Positions 13,760 to 23,147 of a stretch of 64,000 nucleotides of DNA are shown in pieces. Source of the DNA: Bdellovibrio sp047344985 (GTDB taxonomy: Bacteria; Bdellovibrionota; Bdellovibrionia; Bdellovibrionales; Bdellovibrionaceae); the NCBI RefSeq assembly GCF_047344985.1, contig NZ_CP178861.1, forward strand, positions 744,001 through 808,000. Direction: 5' to 3'. The notes under the pieces were generated by a model. That model worked only from the letters and a program-made list of their open reading frames with translations. It did not search any database and was not told where the DNA came from. Every line of letters begins with the position of its first letter. The first letter of the stretch is position 1. Both the position numbers and the translations under genes were made by a program.

Positions 13760-16327
13760 ATGAAAAAACTCTATCTCGTGGACGTCAGTGCCATGTTTTT
13801 CCGAGCGTATTATGCAATTCGCTCTTTGACGGCTCCATCGGGTTTACCTGTCAACGCCATCTACGGATTTTTATCGATGATGATCAAGCTTCTCAAAGAA
13901 GAGAAGCCTGAGTACCTAGTTTTTTGCTACGATCGTAAAGAGCCTTCATTCCGCAAAGATTTATACGACGGCTACAAAGCCCATCGCAATGAGATGCCGG
14001 AAGACTTGGCCAAACAAGTTCCTTACATCAAAAAAATCGCTGAACTTTTGGGAGTGCCTTCTTACGAAGTCGCGGGTTTTGAAGCCGACGATATCATTGG
14101 CTCATTGACGAAGTGGGGCCGCCATCACGACATGGAAGTTTTCATCGTGAGCGGTGATAAAGACTTTGGGCAGTTGATCAATAAGCACGTGTGGCTCTAC
14201 GACACCATGAAAGATGTACGTTACGACGCTCAAGGCGTTTTCGAAAAGTGGGGCATCTATCCAGAGCAATTTATCGACTATCTTTCTATCGTAGGCGACG
14301 CCTCAGATAACGTGCCGGGCGTTAAAGGCATCGGCGAAAAGGGTGCGATCAAACTTCTGGAGCAATTTAAAACGCTCGAAAATATTTACGAGAATATCGA
14401 CAAGGTTGAGAGCAAAAGTGTTCGTGAAAAACTCATCGCCTCTAAAGACAATGCTTTCTTGTCAAAGAAGCTCGTCACAATCTCCACAGACGTTCCTGTT
14501 TCCGATGACTATAACAGCTACAGATTGACGCCGTTGCATACCGAAGAGTTGCGCGCGCTTTTGCACGAGTTGAATTTTAAATCCTTCGAAAAAAGTTTAT
14601 TCGGAGCAACGACTCCAGACGTGGCCGCTCCTGTTAAAAAAACAGTGGAGATGCCCGCTGTCGGAATTCCTGAAGGAGAAATTCAGCCGACTCTCGTGAT
14701 TGCGAAAGACGACAAAGAATTTCAGGAAAGAACAATCACAACGAAAGAACTCGCTGCTGTTTTGAAAGAAAACCAAGTTCTTTGGGGGTTCTCGGATACA
14801 CGCGGTGTCTTTGTCGGAACCGAGCAAGAACTTTTTGAAGTTTCCGATTTTGAATACCTTGGAAAACTCACAGACACGTTCCACATTCGTTGGAGCGGGT
14901 TTGACCTAAAAACTTTCTGGCATAAAATCGGCGCAAAAGATCCCATCGCAGGATGGGATTCTCAGCTGGCTGCTTACGTGCTCAAAGCCGGTGATGCTGC
15001 GGATTTTGGCAAGATGTATACAAAGTACATGTTGGAAACTTTGCCGGATCTGGCTCCGCCATCGGCTCTTTATAATGCGCATAGAAATTTCGCAGCGACA
15101 TTATCTGGACAGCTCAAGTCCCTTCACGGGGAAAAGGTTTACCAAGAGTTAGAACTTCCGCTGGAGCGAGTTCTTCTTTCCATGGAGCGCTGGGGAATTC
15201 GTATCGACAAAGATCTTTTGGCGAAACAAAGTGCAGAGCTTGAAACTGAAATCGCTGCTCTTGAAAAACAAATTCACTCTGAAGCCGGGGAGACTTTCAA
15301 TGTTGGAAGCCCTAAGCAGTTGGGTGTGATTCTGTTTGAAAAGCTGAAACTGCCTGCGGGTAAAAAAACAAAGACGGGTTATTCGACGGGAGAAGAAGTT
15401 CTTACGGAGCTTGATCATCCTATTGCAAAACTAGTTTTGAAATGGCGTGAACTTTCCAAACTCAAGTCCACTTACGTTGATGCCTTGCCTGAAATGATCA
15501 GTCCTAAGGATGATCGTGTGCATACAAGATTCAATCAGGCACTTACGATGACGGGACGCCTTTCAAGTACGGATCCGAACCTACAGAATATTCCTATCCG
15601 CACGGCCCGCGGTCAGCAAGTTCGTCAGGCTTTTGTGGCGGCTCCAAGAATGAAATTGTTGTCGGTGGACTACTCACAGATCGAGCTTCGTATCTTGGCG
15701 CATATTTCAGAAGATCCGAATTTGATCAAAGCCTTCCAGGAGGACTTGGACATTCACTCCGCAACCGCGGCAGAAATCTACGGACTTCCTTTGACGGAGG
15801 TCACTTCAGAACTCCGTCGTTCCGCAAAAGCCGTGAACTTCGGTATTGCGTACGGACAAGGTGCTTTCGGTCTTGCAGAGAACCTCGGAATCTCCCGATC
15901 AGAAGCCAAAGAGATTATTGATCGTTACTTCGCTCGCTTTAAAAACGTGCGGGACTATATCGAAGGCACCATCAAAACGGCTCATGAACAGGGTTATGTA
16001 GAAACATTGTTTGGTCGTCGTCGTTACATCGAAGAGCTTCAGTCTAAAAACATGATGCTGAAAAAATTCGGGGAGCGTGCTGCGATCAATGCGCCTATTC
16101 AAGGAACCGCGAGTGACCTCGTGAAAAAGGCCATGATCGAAGTTTACGAAAAAGTTCCAGTGCGTATGCTTCTGCAGGTGCATGACGAATTGATCTTTGA
16201 AGGAACGGAAGAAGACTTGAATAAGCACACTCCGGAGCTTGTTTCTATCATGGAAAACGTCACTCAGTTGAAAGTGCCTTTGAAAGTGAATTACGCTATT
16301 GGCAACAACTGGGATGAGGCTCATTAA
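13760..16327 (+). CDS. polA: DNA polymerase I
   Basis: The 855-residue enzyme acts in repair and Okazaki fragment processing. Residues 1-290 are the 5' nuclease (VDVSAMFFRAYYAIRSL, GFEADDIIGSL, GDASDNVPGVKGIGEKGA). Residues about 310-450 occupy the 3'-5' exonuclease position but the catalytic carboxylates are not intact: the first motif reads WGFSDTRGVF instead of the D-x-E type. The polymerase domain is complete: motif A VDYSQIELRIL near 635, motif B RRSAKAVNFGIAYGQG near 687, motif C QVHDELIFE near 806. It is shorter than E. coli Pol I (928). The ribosome binding site lies in a hairpin with the upstream spacer. A terminator follows at 16391. Confidence 0.97.
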   Translation: MKKLYLVDVSAMFFRAYYAIRSLTAPSGLPVNAIYGFLSMMIKLLKEEKPEYLVFCYDRKEPSFRKDLYDGYKAHRNEMPEDLAKQVPYIKKIAELLGVPSYEVAGFEADDIIGSLTKWGRHHDMEVFIVSGDKDFGQLINKHVWLYDTMKDVRYDAQGVFEKWGIYPEQFIDYLSIVGDASDNVPGVKGIGEKGAIKLLEQFKTLENIYENIDKVESKSVREKLIASKDNAFLSKKLVTISTDVPVSDDYNSYRLTPLHTEELRALLHELNFKSFEKSLFGATTPDVAAPVKKTVEMPAVGIPEGEIQPTLVIAKDDKEFQERTITTKELAAVLKENQVLWGFSDTRGVFVGTEQELFEVSDFEYLGKLTDTFHIRWSGFDLKTFWHKIGAKDPIAGWDSQLAAYVLKAGDAADFGKMYTKYMLETLPDLAPPSALYNAHRNFAATLSGQLKSLHGEKVYQELELPLERVLLSMERWGIRIDKDLLAKQSAELETEIAALEKQIHSEAGETFNVGSPKQLGVILFEKLKLPAGKKTKTGYSTGEEVLTELDHPIAKLVLKWRELSKLKSTYVDALPEMISPKDDRVHTRFNQALTMTGRLSSTDPNLQNIPIRTARGQQVRQAFVAAPRMKLLSVDYSQIELRILAHISEDPNLIKAFQEDLDIHSATAAEIYGLPLTEVTSELRRSAKAVNFGIAYGQGAFGLAENLGISRSEAKEIIDRYFARFKNVRDYIEGTIKTAHEQGYVETLFGRRRYIEELQSKNMMLKKFGERAAINAPIQGTASDLVKKAMIEVYEKVPVRMLLQVHDELIFEGTEEDLNKHTPELVSIMENVTQLKVPLKVNYAIGNNWDEAH

Positions 16328-16390
16328 TCGCGAAGTTCACTGCTTGTGAACTTCTGGTTTGTTCTTCGTCACAACGAAAATTTTGTTATT

Positions 16391-16420
16391 AAAAGGGCTT
16401 CGCAAGAGGCCCTTTTTCTT
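16391..16420 (+). terminator. Intrinsic terminator after polA
   Basis: AAAAGGGC (16391-16398) pairs with GCCCTTTT (16409-16416), followed by TCTT. A second hairpin, GAAGTTCAC/GTGAACTTC at about 16331-16352, lies closer to the stop without a T-run. Confidence 0.75.
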
Positions 16421-16501
16421 TATATTCATTCTGGCAAGCGTCTTTCCAGGCACACCCGTTGCTATTTTCTAGGGAACTTAAACCTTATGAAGGAAATAGT
16501 T

Positions 16502-16948
16502 ATGAAGTTTTTAAATAAAGCTCTTTTAGGAATGATCACAGTAATGCTCGGGATGGCTTCTTTCGCGAAGGCCGCTGAAATCGTTTGCGTAGGAACCGAT
16601 GGTGCTGGTCAGAACTTCGCGTTGCAACTGAAGCTGGAAAAAGGCATTCGCACGGTGAGCGGCGTTTTAAAAGCCCAAACAGTCAAAGGCATCAAAGTTA
16701 TTAGCAAGAATGCAGGGCTCGCGGACCTCTATGGCAAAGAACCTGATTGGGAGACATTGCGATTCGACCGCGATCTTTATGTTGAATCTGATGAGGTATT
16801 TATGAACCTCTCAAAAGTCGCTCGTCAGAAATACGAAGGTGAGCTGTGCGGTCCGCATAATAACATCACTATTGGCGGAGTGCAGTTCACGTCAAACGAC
16901 TGCTTGAATATCAGTTGCAGATCCAAAGGATTAAGCTCCTTAAGATAA
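16502..16948 (+). CDS. Small secreted protein of unknown function
   Basis: The 148-residue protein has a signal peptide (LLGMITVMLGMASFAKA-AE). The mature part has four cysteines (IVCVGTDG, ELCGPHNN, NDCLNISCRS), which suggests two disulfides, and is probably periplasmic or outer-membrane associated. The ATG at 16502 is chosen because AAGGAAA lies 6 bases upstream; the in-frame ATG at 16487 and the much earlier frame lack support. No family is recognised. A terminator shared with the convergent gene follows within 4 bases. Confidence 0.65.
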   Translation: MKFLNKALLGMITVMLGMASFAKAAEIVCVGTDGAGQNFALQLKLEKGIRTVSGVLKAQTVKGIKVISKNAGLADLYGKEPDWETLRFDRDLYVESDEVFMNLSKVARQKYEGELCGPHNNITIGGVQFTSNDCLNISCRSKGLSSLR

Positions 16949-16951
16949 TAA

Positions 16952-16977
16952 AAAAGGCGGCCTTATGGTCGCCTTTT
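16952..16977. terminator. Bidirectional terminator
   Basis: AAAAGGCG (16952-16959) pairs with CGCCTTTT (16970-16977), with a GC-rich inner part, between two convergent genes. T-runs are found on both strands. Confidence 0.75.
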
Positions 16978-16978
16978 C

Positions 16979-17611
16979 TTATTCTGTTTCCCAACCCACA
17001 ACTCTTCCGCCTTCAAAGTACACATAGCGTGTCTCTTTGCGAAAGCCTTGGGTTGTTGAAACCTGCCGCTGATATTTCCAGCGCTCGTTTTTATAGATCG
17101 GATTTCCCGAAACTTCGACACCCATAGGCTCACCCCAAGAACGTCGAACGTAATCTTGTGGCATTCCCACTGCGATATCTTGGGTTTCAATCAAATCTTT
17201 CATCTCCTCTTGAGGAGCTTGGGATCTTGACCAGATGTTATTGCGGTTGATCCACTGTTGGCGTCCCTCGATGGAGGGGATAGACAAAAAGCTGACTTTT
17301 TCAGAATCATTTTTAAGCCACGGAAGAATCTTGGAATATTGTTCTCTTTCTTTTTTAGAACTGAGAGAACGCTCCAACTGGCGAAGCTGTTGACGGGTTT
17401 TAATCTCTTCAAGGTCCTCAGAGTTTAAGGACGCCGGATCTTTTCCAAGTTCATAGGCGGTTTGACGTGTTTGGCGGTCATAACCGGTATTACGATCTTT
17501 TTGTTCCACATAAGGAATGCCCTCTTGGTATCCACTTCCAGCAGATCTTTGAAATTGCGCGCACCCTAATGTCGATAAAGCAACCAAAACAAACGGAAAA
17601 AAGGCTTTCAT
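16979..17611 (-). CDS. Lipoprotein with BamE/SmpA-like C-terminus
   Basis: The 210-residue lipoprotein has a lipobox STLGC near residue 17, a charged helical middle (RQQLRQLERSLSSKKEREQ) and a C-terminal part (DIAVGMPQDYVRRSWGEPMG, then RWKYQRQ and YVYFEGGRVVGWE) that looks like the small-barrel repeat of BamE/OmlA-type proteins. Whether it serves the outer-membrane assembly complex is not shown. The ATG at 17611 follows GGGAGAG; a TTG at 17614 is one codon earlier. The convergent neighbour shares its terminator. Confidence 0.7.
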   Translation of the reverse strand: MKAFFPFVLVALSTLGCAQFQRSAGSGYQEGIPYVEQKDRNTGYDRQTRQTAYELGKDPASLNSEDLEEIKTRQQLRQLERSLSSKKEREQYSKILPWLKNDSEKVSFLSIPSIEGRQQWINRNNIWSRSQAPQEEMKDLIETQDIAVGMPQDYVRRSWGEPMGVEVSGNPIYKNERWKYQRQVSTTQGFRKETRYVYFEGGRVVGWETE

Positions 17612-17714
17612 CAAACTCTCCCTAAGTATCCATCCTAGCCGATGGAGTCTCGTTTATAAATTGTTCTTGCGACGTATTTGGTTCTTTTCTTACAATCGTC
17701 TTGGGGAGATCAGC

Positions 17715-18698
17715 TTGGTAGACAACGAAAGTACGACCAAAGTAGAGGATGAAAAAAAGGACGGAGCGCCGGAGGCGGAATCCGAAGAGCTTCTCTCGCT
17801 TGAATCCTTGGACTCTATCATCGCCGATGCCGACCCGGAGTTTTCTCAAGCTTTGAATGAAATCGGCCCCGATGATCCCGCGAATGTAGAAATTTATAAC
17901 GAAGGCCTTGAACTAGAATACACCTTGGCTGACGAAGTGAAACTTTGGAAGGAAACTCCAGGGCGTCGCCAGAAGCTTGTTAAAATTTTTCCGTTTCTTC
18001 CTGCTATTTCCTTCAAAATAAAAATGAAGCGCACAGCGTTTCGTTTGAGCTGGGCGAAGTGGAAAGAACAGGCTGTTTATCGAATTAAAAATGCCGGACC
18101 GCTATTGCTTGCGTGGCTGAAAAATCAGCTAAAAAAAATGAAGGCCGGATTGGGCGCAGCACTTGCGGTCTTTAAGTCTTTCTCGACAGTCAAAAAAATC
18201 GCTTTTATGGGACTGGTTGTCGTCACAGGACTCGTCAGTTTTGTCCTGTATAAGATGGCGACAAAAGGGCTGCTTCCTCCTGAAGAAGATCTTTTTGTTT
18301 CCTCGATGGCCGATTGGTCTCAGCAAAAAAATCAGTATGATCCGAAAACGGAAACCGAATCTTTTTACGAGTCCACGCGCACGTCACAGAATATTCTGCT
18401 GATGAAGAAAATGACGGTGAACTTGCGCCGATCTGCAGAGGCGGGCCCTAATCCCATGGGAGCTTTTGAATTTTACGTAGAAGGCACGGCCTCTGAAGTC
18501 GTTGTCGAAATCAAAGACCGTGAACCTGAAATGGAAGATCTTTTCCTGCGGACGATCGAAGAGATGACATTCGATCAACTATCCACAGGGGAGGGGAAAA
18601 AACTTCTTTGTGACAAGTTGCGCAAAGAAGTGAATAAGGTTCTGACAAAAGGTTATGTCAGAAGAATCTTTATTAAGACGGCGATTATTAAGCCTTAG
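17715..18698 (+). CDS. FliL-like membrane protein with long N-terminal extension
   Basis: The 327-residue protein has a C-terminal periplasmic domain (FEFYVEGTASEVVVEIKDRE, then DQLSTGEGKKLLCDKLRKEV and YVRRIFIKTAII) with the features of FliL, the flagellar basal body/stator-associated protein. A membrane segment (IAFMGLVVVTGLVSFVLY) is near residues 161-180. Ordinary FliL has the membrane segment near the N-terminus, so the roughly 160-residue acidic then basic cytoplasmic part is unusual. No flagellar genes adjoin. The TTG start at 17715 has GGGGAG 6 bases upstream; an earlier TTG at 17661 has none. It may tune a MotAB or Agl-type motor. Confidence 0.72.
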   Translation: MVDNESTTKVEDEKKDGAPEAESEELLSLESLDSIIADADPEFSQALNEIGPDDPANVEIYNEGLELEYTLADEVKLWKETPGRRQKLVKIFPFLPAISFKIKMKRTAFRLSWAKWKEQAVYRIKNAGPLLLAWLKNQLKKMKAGLGAALAVFKSFSTVKKIAFMGLVVVTGLVSFVLYKMATKGLLPPEEDLFVSSMADWSQQKNQYDPKTETESFYESTRTSQNILLMKKMTVNLRRSAEAGPNPMGAFEFYVEGTASEVVVEIKDREPEMEDLFLRTIEEMTFDQLSTGEGKKLLCDKLRKEVNKVLTKGYVRRIFIKTAIIKP

Positions 18699-18751
18699 AA
18701 GCTGCTTCAGCTTCGCGGCCCGAGGCCGCCATGCTCTGCCGGCGTCCGCCG
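18698..18751. repeat. Three tandem GC-rich hairpins between convergent genes
   Basis: GAAGCTG/CAGCTTC (18698-18714), GCGGCC/GGCCGC (18715-18729) and CGGCG/CGCCG (18740-18751) follow one another in the 53-base gap. There is no T-run. They probably mark the mRNA 3' ends of both genes. Confidence 0.5.
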
Positions 18752-19978
18752 CTAGACCTTAAACTGTGAAATGTCGATGTCGTAGTATTTCAAGCGGTCG
18801 TGCAAGGTGCTCTTCGGCATTCCTAAATCTTGCGCTGTTCTTCTTTGATTTCCTCTGTTTGCAGTCAGTCTTTTAATAATCATCTGTTTTTCGATTTCTT
18901 TAATCACGGGAATGTCGTTCACAACTTTTTCATCACTTTTAAGCAAAGTTTTGTCGATCAGTTTTTCAATGTGTGATTCCAAAATCTGTTCACGAGGATA
19001 AAGGGCGGCAGCACGACTCACCAAGTTTTTAAGTTCACGGATATTTCCCGGCCATGGATGTTTTTTAAGTCTTGCAATGGCGCCGAATGAAAAACGCACT
19101 CTCATTTTGCGCGCGAAACCATAAAGAAGTTCTTCAAAGTCCTCCATACGATAAGTCAAAGCGGGAGGAGACACCGTGATGACATTCAAACGGAAATAAA
19201 GGTCAGAACGGAAAGCACCTTCTTTGATTTTATCGCTTAAATTTTGATGAGTGGCTGCGATGATTCGCACGTCCGTTTTGATATTGCGATCGGCACCCAC
19301 GGGACGAATTTCATTGTTTTCAAGAGCGCGCAAAAGTTTGGCTTGCAGGCTGTAGGAAAGATCCCCGATTTCGTCGAGGAACAACGTGCCTCCGCGCGCG
19401 GCTTCGAAAGCTCCCTTTCGATCATTGATGGCGCCGGTGAAGCTTCCTTTAATATGGCCAAAGAGTTCACTCTCAATCAGTGTTTCACTTAAAGCACTGC
19501 AGTTCACGCTGACAAAAGGACCGCGCTCGCGTTCACTGGTTTCATGAAGTTTTTGAGCGATGATATCCTTACCTGTTCCTGAAGGACCTAGAATTAATAC
19601 TGGGAATTCCGTTTTGGCGACGTTGGCCAGAGTTTGCAACTCTTCATTCCACACGTCGTTACGACTTTTCATAGGAAAAGCGCCGTCTTGATTTTGTTGT
19701 TCAAGAAAAATCATTTCGTGATGGCCGATACGGATGATGTCACCATCTTGTAAGTAGGCTTCCATAATGCGGGCGTCGTTAACATAGGTTCCACCGGCGG
19801 AACGCAGATCGCGAATCAAATAAGCGCTTTCTTTTTTTTCAATGCGAGCGTGGCGATCAGAGACCTCGGTGGTGTCGAGCTGAAGCTGACATTGGGTGTC
19901 TTTTCCGAGGGTCATAAAATCAGTAAGGGGAAGAGTTCTCGTGTTTTCGCTTAAAATTTTGAGGTGGGGTTGCTGCAT
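18752..19978 (-). CDS. FHA-domain sigma-54-dependent activator
   Basis: The 408-residue protein has an N-terminal FHA domain (residues about 20-90: MTLGKDTQCQLQL, VSDRHARIEKK, GGTYVNDARI), a AAA+ central domain (Walker A GPSGTGKD near 131, GSFTGA near 187, Walker B GGTLFLDEIGDL) and a Fis-type HTH at the C-terminus (RTAQDLGMPKSTLHDRLKYY). It is an enhancer-binding protein that activates sigma-54 promoters, and the FHA domain implies control by a Ser/Thr kinase as in myxobacteria. The sigma-contact motif is GSFTGA rather than GAFTGA. Its targets are not known; one sigma-54-like site is at 2072-2086. Confidence 0.93.
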   Translation of the reverse strand: MQQPHLKILSENTRTLPLTDFMTLGKDTQCQLQLDTTEVSDRHARIEKKESAYLIRDLRSAGGTYVNDARIMEAYLQDGDIIRIGHHEMIFLEQQNQDGAFPMKSRNDVWNEELQTLANVAKTEFPVLILGPSGTGKDIIAQKLHETSERERGPFVSVNCSALSETLIESELFGHIKGSFTGAINDRKGAFEAARGGTLFLDEIGDLSYSLQAKLLRALENNEIRPVGADRNIKTDVRIIAATHQNLSDKIKEGAFRSDLYFRLNVITVSPPALTYRMEDFEELLYGFARKMRVRFSFGAIARLKKHPWPGNIRELKNLVSRAAALYPREQILESHIEKLIDKTLLKSDEKVVNDIPVIKEIEKQMIIKRLTANRGNQRRTAQDLGMPKSTLHDRLKYYDIDISQFKV

Positions 19979-20090
19979 AAATGCCTCCTGTTATGGCAAC
20001 CCCTCACTTCAAGAGCTTTGCCTCGCTTAAATCGAATTAAATGGGGTTTCGCGGGTTTCGACTCACCTTATTATTGGCTGAAGGACTAGC

Positions 20091-20106
20091 TTCTCAGAAT
20101 TGAGAA
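20091..20106. repeat. Short palindrome before engB
   Basis: TTCTCA and TGAGAA flank GAAT in the gap between the divergent FHA-sigma54 gene and engB, 28 bases before the engB ATG. It may be an operator or leader hairpin; the function is unknown. Confidence 0.3.
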
Positions 20107-20133
20107 AAGGGGTGAGCTCTGGTACCTTAAATC

Positions 20134-20712
20134 ATGCCTAAGACGATTCAATTCATTAAAAGTGCCGTTCTGGCAAAAGATTATCCCGTAAGTAGAAAAG
20201 CTGAAGTTGCCATCGCCGGACGCTCCAACGCCGGAAAGTCATCTTTCATCAATGCGCTTGCGAAAAACAAAGTTGCCAAAGTGAGTTCGACGCCGGGGAA
20301 AACCCGTCTTTTGAATTTCTTTGATATGGAAGATTCTTATAACTTGGTCGATATGCCTGGTTACGGATTTGCCGCGCGCTCAGGCGATGAAATGAAAGAA
20401 TGGCACATGATGATTGAGACTTATCTCATGACTCGTGAAAACCTATGCGGGCTTCTTTTGATCATGGATATTCGCCGTGCATGGACGGAAGACGAAGAAC
20501 TCCTTAAAGAATTTTCGGACCGTCGAGGCTTTCCAATGGCTGTCGTTCTGACTAAAGCTGACAAACTTTCTCGCAGTCAGATGATGCAAGCGGTAGCGAA
20601 AATCAAAAAAACATCAGGCTTAAGCGCGGTCTTTCCGGTTTCTTCTTTGAAAAAAGAAGGACAGAACGCGGTTGAAGATTACATGTACGAAAATTGGGTG
20701 AAGGATTTATGA
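20134..20712 (+). CDS. engB: Ribosome biogenesis GTPase EngB/YsxC
   Basis: The 192-residue GTPase is needed for large ribosomal subunit assembly. G1 GRSNAGKSSF is near residues 30-39, followed by STPGKTR, G3 VDMPGYGFA, G4 TKADKL and the G5 region VSSLKK. The length is usual for the family. The start ATG lacks a strong Shine-Dalgarno. Its TGA overlaps the kdsB ATG, placing it first in the engB-kdsB-pyrG-kdsD operon. Confidence 0.95.
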   Translation: MPKTIQFIKSAVLAKDYPVSRKAEVAIAGRSNAGKSSFINALAKNKVAKVSSTPGKTRLLNFFDMEDSYNLVDMPGYGFAARSGDEMKEWHMMIETYLMTRENLCGLLLIMDIRRAWTEDEELLKEFSDRRGFPMAVVLTKADKLSRSQMMQAVAKIKKTSGLSAVFPVSSLKKEGQNAVEDYMYENWVKDL

Positions 20713-21452
20713 ATATTGTCGGAGTGATTCCCGCTCGCTATGGTTCAACTCGTTTTCCTGGAAAACCGCTGGTGAACCTAAAAGGCCGTCCCCTGATTCA
20801 GTGGACGATCGAGGGCGCGAAGAAGTCCCGTCTTTTAAACGATCTCATTGTTGCGACTGACGATGAACGAATCAAAGCGGCGGCGGAAGCTGTCGGCGCA
20901 AAAGTTGTGATGACGGCGAGTGAGCTTCCAACGGGCAGTGATCGTATTCATGCCGCTATCAAAGATATTTCCTGTGATGTTGTTGTTAATATTCAAGGTG
21001 ATGAACCGCTCGTCACAGGTGAGCTCATTGACCGTTTGGCGCAAGTCTTTGTGAATGAACCTGCGATGGATATGGCGACGCTCGCTCATCCCATCAGTGA
21101 AGAAGAACTGCAATCTCCGAATGCCGTTAAAGTTGTGATGAATCACAAAGATGAAGCTTTGTATTTCAGTCGCTATGCGATTCCTTATTCTCGTAGCAAA
21201 GCTTCAGAGATGGGCACTTACGAAGGATGCCTTAAGCATATTGGCATGTATGCTTATTCGAAAAAGTTTTTGAAAGAGTTCTGTGAGGCGTCCCCGGCTC
21301 TCATCGAGAAAGCAGAGAGCTTGGAGCAACTCAGAGCTTTGTATTTAGGTGCAAAAATTAAAGTAATCAGAGTCAAGGAAGCAAGTCTCGGGGTGGATAC
21401 TCCCGAAGATTTGGTGCGACTCGAAAAACTCTTAAGTCAACAGGGGATGTAA
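20709..21452 (+). CDS. kdsB: CMP-KDO synthetase
   Basis: The 247-residue enzyme joins CTP and 3-deoxy-D-manno-octulosonate to give CMP-KDO for LPS inner core. The N-terminus has VIPARYGSTRFPGKPL, followed by ATDDERI, TGSDRIHAA, VVNIQGDEPLV and a C-terminal GVDTPEDL. The ATG at 20709 is preceded by GAAGGA and overlaps the engB stop as ATGA. The pyrG start overlaps its stop by 1 base, so KdsB lies next to the enzyme that makes its CTP substrate. Confidence 0.96.
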   Translation: MNIVGVIPARYGSTRFPGKPLVNLKGRPLIQWTIEGAKKSRLLNDLIVATDDERIKAAAEAVGAKVVMTASELPTGSDRIHAAIKDISCDVVVNIQGDEPLVTGELIDRLAQVFVNEPAMDMATLAHPISEEELQSPNAVKVVMNHKDEALYFSRYAIPYSRSKASEMGTYEGCLKHIGMYAYSKKFLKEFCEASPALIEKAESLEQLRALYLGAKIKVIRVKEASLGVDTPEDLVRLEKLLSQQGM

Positions 21453-23128
21453 TGGCGAAGAGAAAGACAACCGAAAAGAAGACGACGAAGGTGTCGACAG
21501 CGAAGTCGACACGTAAAGCGTTGAAACAAAAATTCATCTTTGTCACCGGGGGAGTTGTTTCCTCTATTGGTAAAGGTCTGACGGCGGCAAGCCTTGGAGC
21601 TTTGCTCGAAGCGCGCGGTCACCGTGTGACAATCATGAAGTTTGATCCTTATTTGAATGTGGATCCGGGAACGATGTCTCCGTTTCAACACGGTGAAGTG
21701 TATGTGACGGAAGATGGTGCGGAGACGGATTTGGATTTGGGTCACTATGAAAGGTTCACGTCAGCGATCATGAATCGCTCTAATTCTGTATCAACAGGTC
21801 AAATCTATGACACTGTTTTGGCGCGTGAACGTCGTGGGGATTATTTGGGCGGAACGGTTCAAGTCATTCCTCACATCACGGAAGAAATCAAAGCTCGTAT
21901 CTATGAAGCCGCTCAAGGCAGTGAAATCATTTTAGTAGAAATCGGTGGAACTGTCGGGGATATCGAGAGTCAGCCGTTCCTTGAAGCCATTCGTCAAATG
22001 CGTTTGGATGTGGGACAAGAAAATTCAGTTCTTTTACATGTGACGTATGTTCCGTACATTGCAGCCGCTGGAGAGTTGAAATCAAAACCAACTCAGCACT
22101 CGGTGAAGGAACTTCGTGAAATCGGTTTGCAACCGGATTTCTTGGTGTGCCGTAGTGAAAAAGTCATTGATGAGAATTTAAAAGCGAAAATTGGTTTGTT
22201 CTGTTCAGTAAAAACAGAAAACGTCATCGCAGCCCAAGACAGCCGTTTTATTTATGAAGTGCCGTTGGCCTTGCATAGAGAAAAATTAGATGAATTGATC
22301 GTGGCTCGTCTGGGAATTGCTCCGGGAAAAAAACTGGATCTTAAAGGGTGGCAAAATCTTGTGAAGGTTTTAAGCAACCCGGCTCACACGGTGAAAATCG
22401 GTGTGGTGGGTAAGTATGTGGACTTGAAAGAGTCTTACAAATCTTTGCATGAATCTTTGGTTCATGGCGGGATTGCGAACAATGCCCGTGTTGAAATCAT
22501 CTATGTGGATTCTGAAAAAGTGACGGACAAAACGGTTCATCAACTTTTAGGAAAAGTGGATGGCATTCTTGTTCCTGGTGGTTTCGGAACTCGTGGTGTG
22601 GAAGGAAAAATCACGGCAATCAAGTACGCTCGTGAAAAAAGAGTTCCTTTCTTTGGAATCTGTTTTGGAATGCAATTGTCAGCTATTGAGTTTGCTCGCA
22701 ACGTGTGTGGCATTAAAGATGCGACCAGTCGCGAATTTCATGCAGAAAACAAACGCAGCGGGAACTTTGTTATCGATTCGATGGTGGAGCAAAGAGGAAT
22801 CGTTAACAAAGGTGGAACGATGCGCTTAGGAGCTTTTCCTTGTGCGTTGGCTTCAGGTACTCGCGCGCATCAGGTGTACAAAGCGTCTTCGATTATGGAA
22901 CGTCATCGTCACCGTTTTGAATTTAATAATAAATATAAAGCACTGTTTGAAAAAAATGGCATGGTGGCTTCGGGAATCTGTAAAGAGCGTGATCTTGTTG
23001 AGATCGTCGAACTTCCAGATCATCCGTGGTTTATTGGTGTGCAATTCCATCCGGAATTTAAATCTAAGCCGTTAGCTCCACATCCACTCTTCGTGCATTT
23101 TGTAAAAGCCGGATTGAAGAGAAAGTAG
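21452..23128 (+). CDS. pyrG: CTP synthase
   Basis: The 558-residue enzyme makes CTP from UTP using glutamine. The synthetase domain has KFIFVTGGVVSSIGKG and KFDPYLNVDPGTMSP, and the glutamine amidotransferase domain has PGGFGTRG and the nucleophile Cys in FFGICFGMQL. The catalytic His-Glu pair is in HPEFKSKP. An N-terminal extension of about 27 residues rich in Lys and Thr (KRKTTEKKTTKVST) precedes the usual start; it may be a real tail. It lies between kdsB and kdsD. Confidence 0.97.
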   Translation: MAKRKTTEKKTTKVSTAKSTRKALKQKFIFVTGGVVSSIGKGLTAASLGALLEARGHRVTIMKFDPYLNVDPGTMSPFQHGEVYVTEDGAETDLDLGHYERFTSAIMNRSNSVSTGQIYDTVLARERRGDYLGGTVQVIPHITEEIKARIYEAAQGSEIILVEIGGTVGDIESQPFLEAIRQMRLDVGQENSVLLHVTYVPYIAAAGELKSKPTQHSVKELREIGLQPDFLVCRSEKVIDENLKAKIGLFCSVKTENVIAAQDSRFIYEVPLALHREKLDELIVARLGIAPGKKLDLKGWQNLVKVLSNPAHTVKIGVVGKYVDLKESYKSLHESLVHGGIANNARVEIIYVDSEKVTDKTVHQLLGKVDGILVPGGFGTRGVEGKITAIKYAREKRVPFFGICFGMQLSAIEFARNVCGIKDATSREFHAENKRSGNFVIDSMVEQRGIVNKGGTMRLGAFPCALASGTRAHQVYKASSIMERHRHRFEFNNKYKALFEKNGMVASGICKERDLVEIVELPDHPWFIGVQFHPEFKSKPLAPHPLFVHFVKAGLKRK

Positions 23129-23147
23129 TCAGGAAGGATTTTTGGCA

